Shown here: piece by piece, positions 27,347 through 37,576 of the stretch | Position numbering within the stretch: the first letter of the stretch is position 1 | Layout of the letters: each line of letters opens with the position of its first letter | Source of the DNA: JAWPMT01 sp965215825 | GTDB taxonomy: Bacteria > Bacteroidota > Bacteroidia > Cytophagales > Cyclobacteriaceae | Direction: 5' to 3' | Length of the DNA stretch: 64,000 nt | Assembly (NCBI GenBank): GCA_965215825.1 | Contig: CBDCEM010000003.1 | Span: 3,720,001 to 3,784,000, forward strand | The notes under the pieces: model-generated | What the model was told of the DNA's origin: nothing | What the model saw: the letters and a program-made list of their open reading frames with translations, nothing else | The model's database searches: none | Made by a program: the position numbers and the translations under genes

Positions 27347-30300
27347 TGTAGGCCTGCTTTAAGATTTGCAATTCATTCACTTCATCTTCACAATGCCAAT
27401 CCCGCCTTTCCCGTTTGCGAACCGGTTGGGTTTTCCCTCCTTTTTCCTTGGCATTCAACATCTTATTGATCAGTCGTGTACGTTCCGTAGCAATTGATTC
27501 ACGTCTTACTTTATCCTGCTCCATGCTATAGTAAATCGTTCCTTCGATCATGGTAATCTCAGATCGGGCATAAATAGACAAAGGATGATCATTCCAAAGC
27601 ACCAGGTCAGCGTCCTTCCCTACTTCAATGCTACCCATTCGGTCTTCGAGATGCAGCAATTTCGCAGGATTCAGGGTCACCATTTTCAGGGCTTCTACTT
27701 CGGCCATATCTCCATATTTGATGGACTTTGCCGCTTCCTGATTCAGCCGTCGAGCCATTTCAGAATCATCGGAATTTATTGCTGATACCACACCCGCCTG
27801 ACTCATCAGCACTGCATTGTAAGGGATCGCTTCTTTCACCTCATATTTATAAGCCCACCAATCTGCAAACGTAGATCCGCCAGCCCCGTGTGAAGCCATT
27901 TTATCCGCTACTTTATAGCCTTCAAGGATGTGTGTAAACGTATTGATATTGAAGTTATATCTTTCAGCAACCTTCATAAGCATGTTGATTTCTGATTGCA
28001 CGTACGAGTGACATGAAATAAAACGTTGTTTATTAACAATCTGCAACAATGTTTCCAATTGCAAATCGCGGCGTGGCGCAATAGCTGATGCTTTGGCTTT
28101 TTTGGATAAAGAATTATAAGCATTCCATTCTTCTCCATACTCTACAGCTCGTGTAAATGCATCTTCAAATACTTGCTCAACTCCCATCCTTGTTTGAGGG
28201 AATCGGTTGACCCAATCGCTGGACCGGTTGGATTGTTTTACATTTTCACCCAGCGCAAATTTGATGTAGCCATCTGCTCCCTGTATCTTCATTTCTTCGG
28301 GACTGAGTCCCCATCGAAACTTTATTAGCGCGGATTGACCGCCAACCGGATTAGCGGATCCATGTAGCAATTGTGCCGCTGTAACTCCTCCAGCCAATTG
28401 ACGATAAATGTCAATATCATCGGAATCGATAGCATCATTCATTCTCACCTCCGCTACGACAGATTGTGAAGATTCATTTACACCACTAAGTGCCGTATGG
28501 GAGTGTTCATCGATAATACCAGGAGTAAGGTGTTTGCCCTTGCCATCAATGACCCGAGCACCTGGAGCCGAAATCCCCTGACCAACTTGTTTGATTTTTC
28601 CGCCCTCGACTAACACATCGTAGTTCTCATATTTCCCCTGGCCATCCAGCGTCCATACAGTAGCTCCTTTGAACAGAATGGTCTCCTGAACCGGCTTTTC
28701 CGTCCAACCATGTGCAATAAACGGATAGATCATTTCTCCAAATTCAGGAGCTTTCTTCTCTTCGGAGTTCCCAGATTTCGCTTCCTTTTCTTTACTTCGG
28801 GATGCGGTCCAGGTTAATGCTCCCCCCGCTCCATCAACACCGGTTCCTTTCCAGGACGTGGATTCAGTCCGCCATCCCGATAAACGAGTTTTATTTTCTT
28901 CGCCATCAGGCTTAAAAGCAACAGCAACACGTTCACCGCTTACATTGATGCTAACAGCAATTGAAGTGCTGTCATTCACTTCGATCTTCCCGGAGAGCTT
29001 TCCACCTTTTTCAGATACAGCCATTTGCAAAGACATGGAACCAACATTCAGGTCATAATCACCGGCAAGGTCAGCAGTCTCTTTTTCTTTGACGACAAAT
29101 TGATCGCCCTTCACCCAGGTCTCAAGGATATCTCCATTCTCGAAGATGTCTCCGTCTGTGATGATAAGGTTAGCGAACCTTCCATTTTTCAAAGACCCTA
29201 GCTGGCCCTCTGCTCTCAACATTCTGGCAGGATTTACAGTAAGGGCATTGAGCGCATCTTGTTTTGACAAGCCATTTTTCACAGCCTTCCTGATTGCTCC
29301 CCAGAAATCTGAGCTCTTCTTTAATCCTGCCTGGGTAAATGCGAATGGAACACTTCTTTCCGCAAGCATGGCCGCATTTGCGGGAGCCATCTCCCAGTGC
29401 TTCATTTGCGCCAGGGTAACATCCACGGCTTTATAAGGATCTTCCACATCATAGGCAGCCGGGAAATTTATCGGAAGAATAAAAGAAGCTCCGGTTTTGG
29501 ATATCTCGTCCAATCGCTGATATTCATCTCCATTTCCCTTGATGATGAACTGAACTCCAAATTCATCTCCAAGATTATCGGCGACTAAAGAACGCAGCTT
29601 ATTGGAGTTTGCTTCTATGACCTGGGGCAAATTCCTGCTTGCATTGAAATTGTCTAATGTCTGATTATACGGTGCATCGGACTGTTTTGCGTACCATGCT
29701 CCATCATAAAACGTCTGACGGATCAAAGCCACCATGCCCATGATAGAATTAGGATAGATCTGTTTAGAAGATCCTTTACGAAACGCATAATGAGTCGATG
29801 CACGACCATTGATGATCAGTTCATTGACTGGATCATCAGCCAATAGTGACAAAACAGAAGTACCTCTCAAAACGCCATCCGGGCGAAAGCTCAACACGGC
29901 GCCTACGCCATTCTTTCGCATTTCCGAGGCTTGCTTACCATCTGTTTTAAACTCATCGATGGCATTGTAATGAGCCTGATTATGCTCATTCCAACTATTG
30001 GCTGTGCCTACCTCGGAGCTATACTGAGGCGTTTCACCAGATCTTCGTCTTCCCTGCTCGACATTAGGCAAGCCATAATTGGTATAGGGATCGACGATTC
30101 CTGGATATATAAACTTGCCAGATAAATCGAAAGTAGTGGTACCTGCAGGAATCGAAATACCTACTCCGGAAGCAACCACTTTGCCATCGGCAATTAATAG
30201 GGTTGCATTTTCTAATTTGGTACTGGCATCCACCATGATTGTGGCATTGGTAAATGCGTAGGAGGTTGGCCTTTTGTCAGGTGTATCATTACGAAGAAAA

Positions 30301-30362
30301 GTCTCTTGAGCAAAAAGACTACTCGCAATCACGCAAAAGACCAGCGTGAAAAGGTTTCTCAT
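27339..30362 (-). CDS. Tandem amidohydrolase protein (one inactive, one active-looking domain)
   Basis: 1007 residues with a signal peptide (1-19, ending SLFAQ). Residues about 25-430 are an amidohydrolase-like domain whose metal motif is lost ('GIVDPYTNYG'). After a short beta-rich linker (about 450-560) the second domain begins with 'FKGATVWTLDG' and has 'GIIDEHSHTAL' (HxH), a His in 'FISCHSYVQSE', another in 'FTHILEG' and an Asp in 'AINSDDSE', the ligand set of imidazolonepropionase-like enzymes. It is probably periplasmic; the substrate may be a cyclic amide or peptide. The next gene overlaps it by 8 nt. The architecture recurs in Bacteroidota as paired genes. Confidence 0.9.
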   Translation of the reverse strand: MRNLFTLVFCVIASSLFAQETFLRNDTPDKRPTSYAFTNATIMVDASTKLENATLLIADGKVVASGVGISIPAGTTTFDLSGKFIYPGIVDPYTNYGLPNVEQGRRRSGETPQYSSEVGTANSWNEHNQAHYNAIDEFKTDGKQASEMRKNGVGAVLSFRPDGVLRGTSVLSLLADDPVNELIINGRASTHYAFRKGSSKQIYPNSIMGMVALIRQTFYDGAWYAKQSDAPYNQTLDNFNASRNLPQVIEANSNKLRSLVADNLGDEFGVQFIIKGNGDEYQRLDEISKTGASFILPINFPAAYDVEDPYKAVDVTLAQMKHWEMAPANAAMLAERSVPFAFTQAGLKKSSDFWGAIRKAVKNGLSKQDALNALTVNPARMLRAEGQLGSLKNGRFANLIITDGDIFENGDILETWVKGDQFVVKEKETADLAGDYDLNVGSMSLQMAVSEKGGKLSGKIEVNDSTSIAVSINVSGERVAVAFKPDGEENKTRLSGWRTESTSWKGTGVDGAGGALTWTASRSKEKEAKSGNSEEKKAPEFGEMIYPFIAHGWTEKPVQETILFKGATVWTLDGQGKYENYDVLVEGGKIKQVGQGISAPGARVIDGKGKHLTPGIIDEHSHTALSGVNESSQSVVAEVRMNDAIDSDDIDIYRQLAGGVTAAQLLHGSANPVGGQSALIKFRWGLSPEEMKIQGADGYIKFALGENVKQSNRSSDWVNRFPQTRMGVEQVFEDAFTRAVEYGEEWNAYNSLSKKAKASAIAPRRDLQLETLLQIVNKQRFISCHSYVQSEINMLMKVAERYNFNINTFTHILEGYKVADKMASHGAGGSTFADWWAYKYEVKEAIPYNAVLMSQAGVVSAINSDDSEMARRLNQEAAKSIKYGDMAEVEALKMVTLNPAKLLHLEDRMGSIEVGKDADLVLWNDHPLSIYARSEITMIEGTIYYSMEQDKVRRESIATERTRLINKMLNAKEKGGKTQPVRKRERRDWHCEDEVNELQILKQAYND

Positions 30363-30467
30363 AAGTAGTATAGGTTAGTATGACCAAAGGCCAATTTAGC
30401 CAAGTATGCAGGGAATGGATATACCGTTCAAGGAATAGCCAAAAATTCGCATCTCACATCAGTAATC

Positions 30468-31571
30468 TCAAGATTTCAGAAACTCAGCCGTACATTGTTG
30501 AATTAATTCAGCGGCGTGCTCCATACAATAAGCCATGGATCTTTCCGGAGATTTAATGGGTAAAATAGCCACGACTCCCATTGGTTCAAGACTCTCCAAC
30601 TCGATTTCACTGATGCCACATACTACAATGGTTTGTTGATTAGATTCATGTGCTGCTCTGGCCACTCCATCGACTACTTTTCCCTGAAGGGTCTGGCTAT
30701 CCAGTTTTCCCTCACCTGTAATGACCAGATCGGCATTCTTTAGAAGTTGCTTAAAATGTGTTATTTCCAAAAATGTGGTAATACCCATCTGAATTCTTGC
30801 CCCAAGGAAGCCCATGCCAGATACTCCGGTTCCACCTGCGGCGCCACTTCCGGCAACTTCACTAACGTCAAACCCCGCAAATGATGAAACCAATGATGAA
30901 AAATGAGCTAGTCCTTCCTCCAGCTCTTCAATATCCGCAACACTCGCACCTTTCTGTGCTCCATAATGATGACTTGCGCCTTGTGGGCCCAACAACTTAT
31001 TTTGAACATCTGTAACGATGACCAGTTCAAAAACAGGCATCTCGCCTGGTGGAATGATCTTATCAATTCTGGCAAGGTTCTCTCCAGTACCTGACAAGTC
31101 ATTACCTGACTCATCCAAAAGTCGAAACCCCAAGCCTTGTAACATGCCCGCACCGCCATCATTGGTGGCGCTTCCTCCGACAAAAAGATAAATTTGCTCC
31201 GCACCTTCCTTCAACGCATCAAACAGCAAATCACCAACACCAATTGTTGAGGTTTTTAGTGCACTTCGCTCTTCTGGTGACAGCAGTTGCAGCCCGGAAG
31301 AACGGGCCATTTCTATGTACGCCACCTTACCTTTTCTACCATAACCCGCAGTTTTTGTTCTGAATAGTGGGTCGCGAACTAAAACCTCTCTGTATTCCAA
31401 TTCCAGGGTATCCATTAGCACTTCCAGCGATCCTTCGCCTCCATCTGCCATAGGTAATTGCGTGATTTTCGCGTCTGGATAAACGTGCTTTACACCTGCA
31501 GACACACTTTGACAAACTTCGCTGGCGCTCAAGGATCCTTTGAACTTATCGGGTACCACAAGAACATTCAT
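30468..31571 (-). CDS. Glycerate kinase (GlxK/GarK type)
   Basis: Phosphorylates D-glycerate, usually to 2-phosphoglycerate, linking glyoxylate, serine or sugar-acid breakdown to glycolysis. The 367 residues carry the family marks 'VVPDKFKGSLSA' at the N-terminus, 'PMADGGEGSLEVL', 'GGSATNDGGAGMLQGLG' and 'VITGEGKLDSQTLQGK'. The gene starts 15 nt after the stop of the sodium/solute symporter gene, so the operon may import and use a glycerate-like acid. It is soluble, and the length is normal. Confidence 0.94.
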   Translation of the reverse strand: MNVLVVPDKFKGSLSASEVCQSVSAGVKHVYPDAKITQLPMADGGEGSLEVLMDTLELEYREVLVRDPLFRTKTAGYGRKGKVAYIEMARSSGLQLLSPEERSALKTSTIGVGDLLFDALKEGAEQIYLFVGGSATNDGGAGMLQGLGFRLLDESGNDLSGTGENLARIDKIIPPGEMPVFELVIVTDVQNKLLGPQGASHHYGAQKGASVADIEELEEGLAHFSSLVSSFAGFDVSEVAGSGAAGGTGVSGMGFLGARIQMGITTFLEITHFKQLLKNADLVITGEGKLDSQTLQGKVVDGVARAAHESNQQTIVVCGISEIELESLEPMGVVAILPIKSPERSMAYCMEHAAELIQQCTAEFLKS

Positions 31572-31586
31572 GTTATTTCAATTAGG

Positions 31587-33158
31587 TCAGAACCAATATC
31601 TAATAGAAAGGCTAATCAACACCATACCAATGAATGCAATCCCTAATAGGATCATATACGTTCGATTGACGTTTATCTCTGTATCCTCTTGCTCTTTTTC
31701 AATGGCTACATCCGCTTCTTTCGTAAAGACAGACACCAACAATGCTACACCAAGGGTAACAATTGCTCCGATCAAATTCCACCAAAACCAAAAGAGGTTG
31801 TCTCCTACTACCAGCCAAAGAAAAATATTGACACCAACTCCCATGACAAGACCTGCATTCATGGCCCGCGCTTTGATGAATTTCAACCCTACGGCAGCAA
31901 TGAATGTCGCTAAAATGGGACCGTAAAAAACAGATCCTATCTTATTGATCGCTTCAATGACAGTATCGGCAATATCACCTGCAAAAAATGCCAAGGCAAT
32001 GCAAACCAGTCCCCAAAACAAAGAAGCTCGCTTCGAATACTTCTCATATTGCTGATCCGTTACTTCTTTGTTACCAACCAAAATATCTTCCGTTGTTACA
32101 GCACTCAATGAATTGATCGCAGAACTCAGAGAAGACATGGCCGCTGACAATATGGCTACAATCAATAGTCCAATAACGCCATGAGGCAAGTAATCCCGGA
32201 TAAAAATCGGAATCATGAGATCGACCCGATCAGTTGGGATTTTTGCCAGGAATTCAGGAGTGGTCAGTACGTAGGTTCCGATGATCAGTCCCATCAAGCA
32301 ATACAGCAGCGTAATTGGAAACCTGAAAAGGCCATTGAAAAGCAAAGTTTTCTGAACCGTCTTAAAATCTTTGGCACTCAATAAGCGCTGGACCTGCGAC
32401 TGGTCAGTACCATAGTAGGAAGCATACAGGCAAAATCCTCCAAAGACCATGGGAAGGAAGCCAAAGCCGCCATCTTCTCCTACGCCCAGCACCTCAAAAT
32501 TGACAGCATTTAATCGTGAAACGTCCACATTCTCTGCCAACTCTGTCCAACCTCCAAGGTAATTCCACCCGGCAATCATGCAGATACCTATACCTATAAG
32601 TAAAATGATCATTTGAATCATATCTCCATACACCACCGCCTTCATACCTCCCTGGTAAGAATAGATCAATGTAATCACGCCTATGACCAGGATCGTTTGC
32701 CAAAATGGAATATCGAGAATGCTCATCAGGATCAAAGCCACGGCATATACCATAATTGCGGTACCAAAAGAGCGGCTGACTTGAAACACAAGGCTGATTA
32801 GCAAACGTGTAGACCGATCGAATCTTCTTTGCAAGTATTCGTAGATACTTACAACACCAGCTTTGTACAGGCGAGGCAACAAAAACAATGAAAGGAAAAT
32901 CATAGCGAGCGGTACCCCGAACTCAAAACTCAGCCACTGCATTCCACCATTTTCCCGCAATCCGACAAAGGCGGGGGCAGAGATAAAACTGATAGCCGAT
33001 AGCTGTGTCGCCATTACCGATAATCCCAGAGGCAGCCATCCAAAAGACCGCCCTCCCAAAAAATAATCTGATTTGCCGCTTTGCCCCTTAAATTGATTTC
33101 CAAGTATCAGAAATCCAACGGAATACACGACCACAATAACGTAATCAAGCCAATTCAT
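31587..33158 (-). CDS. Sodium/solute symporter (SSS family)
   Basis: 523 residues with about 13 TM helices. It shows the SSS/SLC5 pattern 'GGRSFGWLPLGLSVMATQLSAISFISAPAFVG' region (Na-site helix 1), 'YEYLQRRFDRSTR', and 'AAMSSLSSAINSLSAVTTEDI', the helix-8 serine-rich sodium site. A last helix follows a charged loop ('VAIEKEQEDTEI'). The substrate is unknown. The glycerate kinase gene downstream (15 nt) makes an organic acid such as glycerate an attractive but unproved candidate. Sialic acid or sugar types look similar. Confidence 0.92.
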   Translation of the reverse strand: MNWLDYVIVVVYSVGFLILGNQFKGQSGKSDYFLGGRSFGWLPLGLSVMATQLSAISFISAPAFVGLRENGGMQWLSFEFGVPLAMIFLSLFLLPRLYKAGVVSIYEYLQRRFDRSTRLLISLVFQVSRSFGTAIMVYAVALILMSILDIPFWQTILVIGVITLIYSYQGGMKAVVYGDMIQMIILLIGIGICMIAGWNYLGGWTELAENVDVSRLNAVNFEVLGVGEDGGFGFLPMVFGGFCLYASYYGTDQSQVQRLLSAKDFKTVQKTLLFNGLFRFPITLLYCLMGLIIGTYVLTTPEFLAKIPTDRVDLMIPIFIRDYLPHGVIGLLIVAILSAAMSSLSSAINSLSAVTTEDILVGNKEVTDQQYEKYSKRASLFWGLVCIALAFFAGDIADTVIEAINKIGSVFYGPILATFIAAVGLKFIKARAMNAGLVMGVGVNIFLWLVVGDNLFWFWWNLIGAIVTLGVALLVSVFTKEADVAIEKEQEDTEINVNRTYMILLGIAFIGMVLISLSIRYWF

Positions 33159-33317
33159 AAGTACAGGTTAGGTTTGAAGAATCATTCACCGCCATTGGAT
33201 GTAAGACTCACCAATTGAATCACGAAATTTACATGAGAGAGGCGGTTAGACCAAATTCAGGTACCTGGAAGTAAGATCCAGGTGAAATGAAGATCTGGAT
33301 GGCTTGAACCTACACGG

Positions 33318-35540
33318 CTATCGACTTACTTTCAATTTTTCACCCAGCGACAAACTGTTGTCCTCTTTATTATTGAGTTGCTTTAATTCATCAACTGTCA
33401 AATTGTACTTCCGGGCAATGTTATAAAGTGTATCACCAGCTTTCACTTCATGAAAGGTCGATTCCTTCTCCTCAGGTTGTGTAGCTGCTTCAGTTTCCTT
33501 CTCCTCCAGGGATGAAGGTGCAGCAATTATCAATTCCTGCCCAATAGACAGCACAGCTTGATCATCCAGTCCATTTAACTCGAGCAAATCTTTGACACTC
33601 ATCTCGTACTTTCTGGCAATTCCATACAGACTCTCGCCAGGTTTTACTTCATGAATGCTTCTTTTATTTTCTTCCGGCTCAGGGCCAGTTTTCTTTTCCT
33701 TTTCTTTTTCTGGTGAGGCGGCAACTTTCAGTTCCTGGCCAATGGATAGAACTGCAGCATCGTTCAAGTCATTCATTTTCATGAGGTCGTTAACCTTCAT
33801 CTGATACTTCCTGGCAATACTATAAAAAGTATCTCCACCCCTGACTATGTGTACAATCGTAGTTATTTCCTTCTTCTCTTCTTTCTTAGGAATTGCTTTC
33901 AGTGCCTCACCAGCAATCAATAATTTCTGGCCAATGCTTAACGAAGCTCCCTCCGCCAGGTTATTCCAGTTCAATACCTCCGCCACCGTCACCCCATAAG
34001 TGCGTGAAATACTCCAAATAGACTCGCCGGCTTCAACGATGTGGGTTGTTAAGTTCTCTTTCTTTTCTTCCTTCTTGATAGGGTCAGGCTTTGTAGTAAT
34101 GGTCTGGACCTCAGGTTTGGGAGCTTCCTCCACACGTTGCTCAGGTTCAGGTTGATCCACCGAAGGTTGCTGCGGCGTACTTTCTTGCTTCTGATAAGTT
34201 TTGGCAGGTTTTTCAACCACCTCGATCAATTCCTGATATTCAACTGGAATACTCGTCGGCCGATTAGCACTTAACCACAGTACGCGTCCAGGCTTTGGAA
34301 TATCCCGAATAGACATCCTGTTTTTCTTCAGCAATGCACTTAATCTAAGACCAACCTTCTGAGATACATCCCAAAGTGACTCACCCCGAGCCACAGTATA
34401 AAACCCCATAGGAGATTTTTTTTTCTTCTTTTTAATGAAATAGATATCGCCAGTATTCACCGTAGTTCGACTCCCAATATCATTGAATTTTAAGAGCTTT
34501 TTCTCTTTTAGCCCTGACCGTTTTAAAATCGACTCAAAATCATCACTTTCACTCGCCAGAATTGCTTTGACTCCATTGATTTTGATCACCCCTGCCTGGT
34601 TTCCCGCAAAACTTGCAACTGTTCCCTTTGGGTAAACTACCCCAGTATTTGGTTCACTTTTATCCAAAGAGCCTGCTTTTTTTCTGGATAGGGGGTCAGA
34701 ATTTTCAGCCAGTTGCCTTGCTTTTCGATTTCCTCGTTGCACGGGCACCATGACCACATATCTTTTATCTCCCGGAATACGGCCATGGATTAACCACTTG
34801 TTATATTCCTTGAGTTTTTCCTCCGTTATTTTAAACTCTTTGGCAATTTTGGCAAGATCCTTACCTGCTCCCTTTTTGTATTCCAATAGTTCTAATCCCT
34901 TGGTGTTCTTGTGATCCAGTTCATGCTGGAAAGCGATCTTATGTGCAATGAATCGTTTGAGGTACCAATGGGTCTTTTTGGTAATCGTCATTTTCTTGGC
35001 ACCCTTGTCTTTTGGACTGATATATTTCTTAATACCTGTAGCACCGGTCATATGTGCATTGACGGAATTGGCCCAATTATCCAGTTGCTTTTGGTGTGAC
35101 CTGAAATACTTAGCAGCACCCACAGTAGAGGCGTGAATGTTCTTTCGTTCATCAATTTTGTTATCGACGCGCATACCCATTTCGCGAGCTGTGTAGTCCT
35201 TGAACTGCCAGTAGCCCACTGCCTTAGAGGTAGAAACAGCATCCGGAATGAAAGAACTCTCCTGAATGGCGAGGTATTTAATATCGTCAGGCATCTTCTC
35301 TTCCTTTAGAATCCGCTCCACAAGGGGCATATAAAGCACAACACGGTCCAACTTGATTTTGAAGAACTTATCACTGGACCGAAGCATGTCGACATCTTTC
35401 TGAATATCTTTTCTGGCTCCCTCAGTAATATTCAACTTAATATCAGCTATTTGGATTTTGGCGGGTACTTGTGGGATGTTTTGTGAAATTGCCTCCAGCG
35501 TCAAGCATAAAAAGGCAAGGAAAAGCAAACGTTTCATCAT
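33318..35540 (-). CDS. Lytic transglycosylase with five LysM repeats (MltD-like)
   Basis: 740 residues from the ATG at 35540, which overlaps the upstream O-methyltransferase stop as ATGA. A signal peptide (to about residue 20) leads to an SLT domain with catalytic Glu94 in 'AIQESSFIPDA' and 'AVGYWQFKDYTAREMGM', which cleaves peptidoglycan glycan strands non-hydrolytically. A Lys-rich mid-region is followed by five LysM modules starting 'YTVARGESLWDVS', 'HIVEAGESIWSIS', 'HIVRGGDTFYSIA', 'HEVKPGESLYGIA' and 'HEVKAGDTLYNIA', joined by Pro/Glu/Lys linkers. It probably acts in cell-wall turnover in the periplasm. The coupling to an O-methyltransferase has no clear functional reading. Confidence 0.93.
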   Translation of the reverse strand: MMKRLLFLAFLCLTLEAISQNIPQVPAKIQIADIKLNITEGARKDIQKDVDMLRSSDKFFKIKLDRVVLYMPLVERILKEEKMPDDIKYLAIQESSFIPDAVSTSKAVGYWQFKDYTAREMGMRVDNKIDERKNIHASTVGAAKYFRSHQKQLDNWANSVNAHMTGATGIKKYISPKDKGAKKMTITKKTHWYLKRFIAHKIAFQHELDHKNTKGLELLEYKKGAGKDLAKIAKEFKITEEKLKEYNKWLIHGRIPGDKRYVVMVPVQRGNRKARQLAENSDPLSRKKAGSLDKSEPNTGVVYPKGTVASFAGNQAGVIKINGVKAILASESDDFESILKRSGLKEKKLLKFNDIGSRTTVNTGDIYFIKKKKKKSPMGFYTVARGESLWDVSQKVGLRLSALLKKNRMSIRDIPKPGRVLWLSANRPTSIPVEYQELIEVVEKPAKTYQKQESTPQQPSVDQPEPEQRVEEAPKPEVQTITTKPDPIKKEEKKENLTTHIVEAGESIWSISRTYGVTVAEVLNWNNLAEGASLSIGQKLLIAGEALKAIPKKEEKKEITTIVHIVRGGDTFYSIARKYQMKVNDLMKMNDLNDAAVLSIGQELKVAASPEKEKEKKTGPEPEENKRSIHEVKPGESLYGIARKYEMSVKDLLELNGLDDQAVLSIGQELIIAAPSSLEEKETEAATQPEEKESTFHEVKAGDTLYNIARKYNLTVDELKQLNNKEDNSLSLGEKLKVSR

Positions 35541-36178
35541 AGGCATTTTCTTACAATCATGATTCCGTCCCGAATAGGGAATAACACATTTTCTACTCGC
35601 GAATCATTCTGAATTGCTTCATTAAAGGTTCTTAAAGCTACCGTATCTTCATCCCTGCTCTTGCTATCGAGTACCTTGCCACTCCAAAGCACATTGTCTG
35701 CCAGAATGTATCCTCCTGGTTTCAGTTGATCAAAAACCATCTCATAATACTTGAGGTAATTGGACTTGTCTGCATCAAGAAAAACTACATCCCATGGATA
35801 ATCCAGTGAAGGGATTATCTCCACGGCGTTCCCTACCTGAAAGTCAATTTGATCCCGATATGGTGATTCTTCAAAATACCCTTTTACACGATCTTCCAAT
35901 TCTTCATTTTTGTCTATGGTCACCAACCTTCCAGTATCAGACAATCCTTCTGCAAGACATAACGCGGAATAACCCGTGTAAGTACCAACTTCCAGAACAA
36001 ATTGAGGGCGAATCATTTTCATCAACATGCTCAACATCCTTCCCTGTAGGTGGCCGCTGATCATACGAGGCAGTAACACGTGGAGGTGGGTTTCCCGATC
36101 AATCCGATTGAGTAATTCGGATGCAGACCCAGTATGCCGCTGGACATAGGAGGACAGGTCCGGGGATAAGAAATCCAT
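35537..36178 (-). CDS. O-methyltransferase (class I SAM, caffeoyl-CoA/catechol OMT type)
   Basis: 213 residues from the ATG at 36178 (MDFLSPDLSSYV); a promoter box 6 nt upstream excludes the longer frame. It has the SAM loop 'VLEVGTYTGYSALCLAEGL', the acidic residue after strand 2 ('TIDKNEE'), and the metal-binding Asp pattern 'VVFLDADKSNYLKYYEM' with 'LADNVLWSGKV'. The substrate is a small catechol-like or quinone-related alcohol, not assignable further. It overlaps the LysM transglycosylase start by 4 nt. Confidence 0.92.
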   Translation of the reverse strand: MDFLSPDLSSYVQRHTGSASELLNRIDRETHLHVLLPRMISGHLQGRMLSMLMKMIRPQFVLEVGTYTGYSALCLAEGLSDTGRLVTIDKNEELEDRVKGYFEESPYRDQIDFQVGNAVEIIPSLDYPWDVVFLDADKSNYLKYYEMVFDQLKPGGYILADNVLWSGKVLDSKSRDEDTVALRTFNEAIQNDSRVENVLFPIRDGIMIVRKCL

Positions 36179-36184
36179 AGTGTA

Positions 36185-36192
36185 CAAAGGTA
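36185..36192 (-). promoter_or_regulatory. -7 box TACCTTTG, 6 nt before the O-methyltransferase ATG
   Basis: Exact TAnnTTTG on the minus strand, with a TTG 16 nt upstream of it. Only 6 nt separate it from the ATG at 36178, leaving almost no room for a leader. Confidence 0.65.
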
Positions 36193-36248
36193 GAGAACCA
36201 CGTTTTCTCAAGTAGACCTCTGATCAAAAAAAATAAAATTTTATTCAG

Positions 36249-37481
36249 CTACGCTTCGGGCTCGTAGATCAGGGAATTCATTTCCTCTGGAAAAACTTCC
36301 TGTGCAATGTCCTGCAGCATTCCTATTTCAATGTCTTCAATTTGCTGAAATATCTCATTCAAAGAAGGAATACGCTCCACATCCAGAAGACTCTTGGCCA
36401 TTGTGAGCATCATGGCATTGTTGTTTTCTTCTGACATGGCAAGAAATCCTTTGATTTGTTGCTTAGCTTTATCAAGTTGAGAGGCACTCATCGGCGCAGA
36501 CCGCAATAGATCAAGTTCCTTGTTTACCAATTTCAAGCTCTTCTTAAAATTACGGGGGTCTGTGGCGAAAAAGATAGAAAACAACCCGGTATCTGAAAAA
36601 GATGAGTAATTGGCTTCCACATGATAAACCAACCCATTTTTCTCTCGAAGTGACATGTTGAGCCTGGAATTCATATATGGCCCACCTAAAATATTCGTGA
36701 GCATAAAAAGTGGAATACGCCTGGCATCTTTAATCGCATAAGCCTCCTTGCCAAGTGCCACATGGGTTTGAGAAATGGGACGTTTTACCAGTTTCTGCTG
36801 AGTTGGAACAGGCAAAAAACCATCCCGTGCACCTGTGTGGTTCTTGAACGGAATATCAATCAGGTATTTCTGAACAAGCCTGTTGAGTTGCTGCTCTTTA
36901 AAATTTCCCACTGAGGAAACCACAATTTTTTTAGTATTTAGGTTTCTCGCAATGAACTTCCGAAAATCTTCCTGTTTAAAATTGCTCACGGTACCCTCTG
37001 TTCCCAGGATATTTCTACCAAGCGCATGATCAGGGAATACAATTTCATCCAGATCATCCTGAATCGAATCTTCAGGCGTATCTCTGTACATCGCCATTTC
37101 TTCCAGAATCACCATCCTTTCGCGTTCAATTTGACGAACAGGAAAAGTTGATTTAAAAACAATGTCTACAAGAAGTTCGAGGGCGCGATCGAGGTGTTCC
37201 GTCAAAACAGTAGCGTAAAAACAGATTTTTTCCTTGGTGGTGTAAGCATTCAATTCGCCACCTACCGATTCGAGGCGATTGATAATATGAAAGGAATTTC
37301 GTCTTTCTGTGCCCTTAAAGGCCATGTGTTCCCAAAAATGAGCGATTCCCTGCTCTTCTGGCAATTCATCCCTACTCCCGATATCCAGCATAATACCAAC
37401 GTGCGCTACTTTCGTGTGCGTCACCTCTCGGTGAACCACGCGAATACCGTTATCCAACTCTACTAACCCAAAATCGTCCAT
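36249..37481 (-). CDS. M16-family zinc metallopeptidase
   Basis: 410 residues of an active-type M16 (pitrilysin/MPP beta-like) subunit without signal peptide. The inverted zinc motif H-x-x-E-H is at 48-52 ('AHFWEHMAF') with the distal Glu at about 127-128 ('MVILEEMAMYRD'). The C-terminal half holds the second M16 fold and 'FATDPRNFKKSLKLVNKEL'. It probably degrades peptides in the cytoplasm or processes precursors; many bacteria have one such YmxG/PqqL-like protein. It starts 7 nt after a TAnnTTTG box. It does not overlap the O-methyltransferase operon (about 40 nt from that promoter). Confidence 0.93.
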   Translation of the reverse strand: MDDFGLVELDNGIRVVHREVTHTKVAHVGIMLDIGSRDELPEEQGIAHFWEHMAFKGTERRNSFHIINRLESVGGELNAYTTKEKICFYATVLTEHLDRALELLVDIVFKSTFPVRQIERERMVILEEMAMYRDTPEDSIQDDLDEIVFPDHALGRNILGTEGTVSNFKQEDFRKFIARNLNTKKIVVSSVGNFKEQQLNRLVQKYLIDIPFKNHTGARDGFLPVPTQQKLVKRPISQTHVALGKEAYAIKDARRIPLFMLTNILGGPYMNSRLNMSLREKNGLVYHVEANYSSFSDTGLFSIFFATDPRNFKKSLKLVNKELDLLRSAPMSASQLDKAKQQIKGFLAMSEENNNAMMLTMAKSLLDVERIPSLNEIFQQIEDIEIGMLQDIAQEVFPEEMNSLIYEPEA

Positions 37482-37488
37482 AAGGCCG

Positions 37489-37496
37489 CAAATTTA
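37489..37496 (-). promoter_or_regulatory. -7 box TAAATTTG, 7 nt before the M16 peptidase ATG
   Basis: Exact TAnnTTTG match on the minus strand, followed by CGGCCTT and then the ATG at 37481. Confidence 0.65.
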
Positions 37497-37576
37497 GACT
37501 AATGAGTGATTCATTCTATTGCTTTTAGTCAAAGGATATTTGGTAGTTTCGTGATTCTTATTAGCCTGGGCATTGC

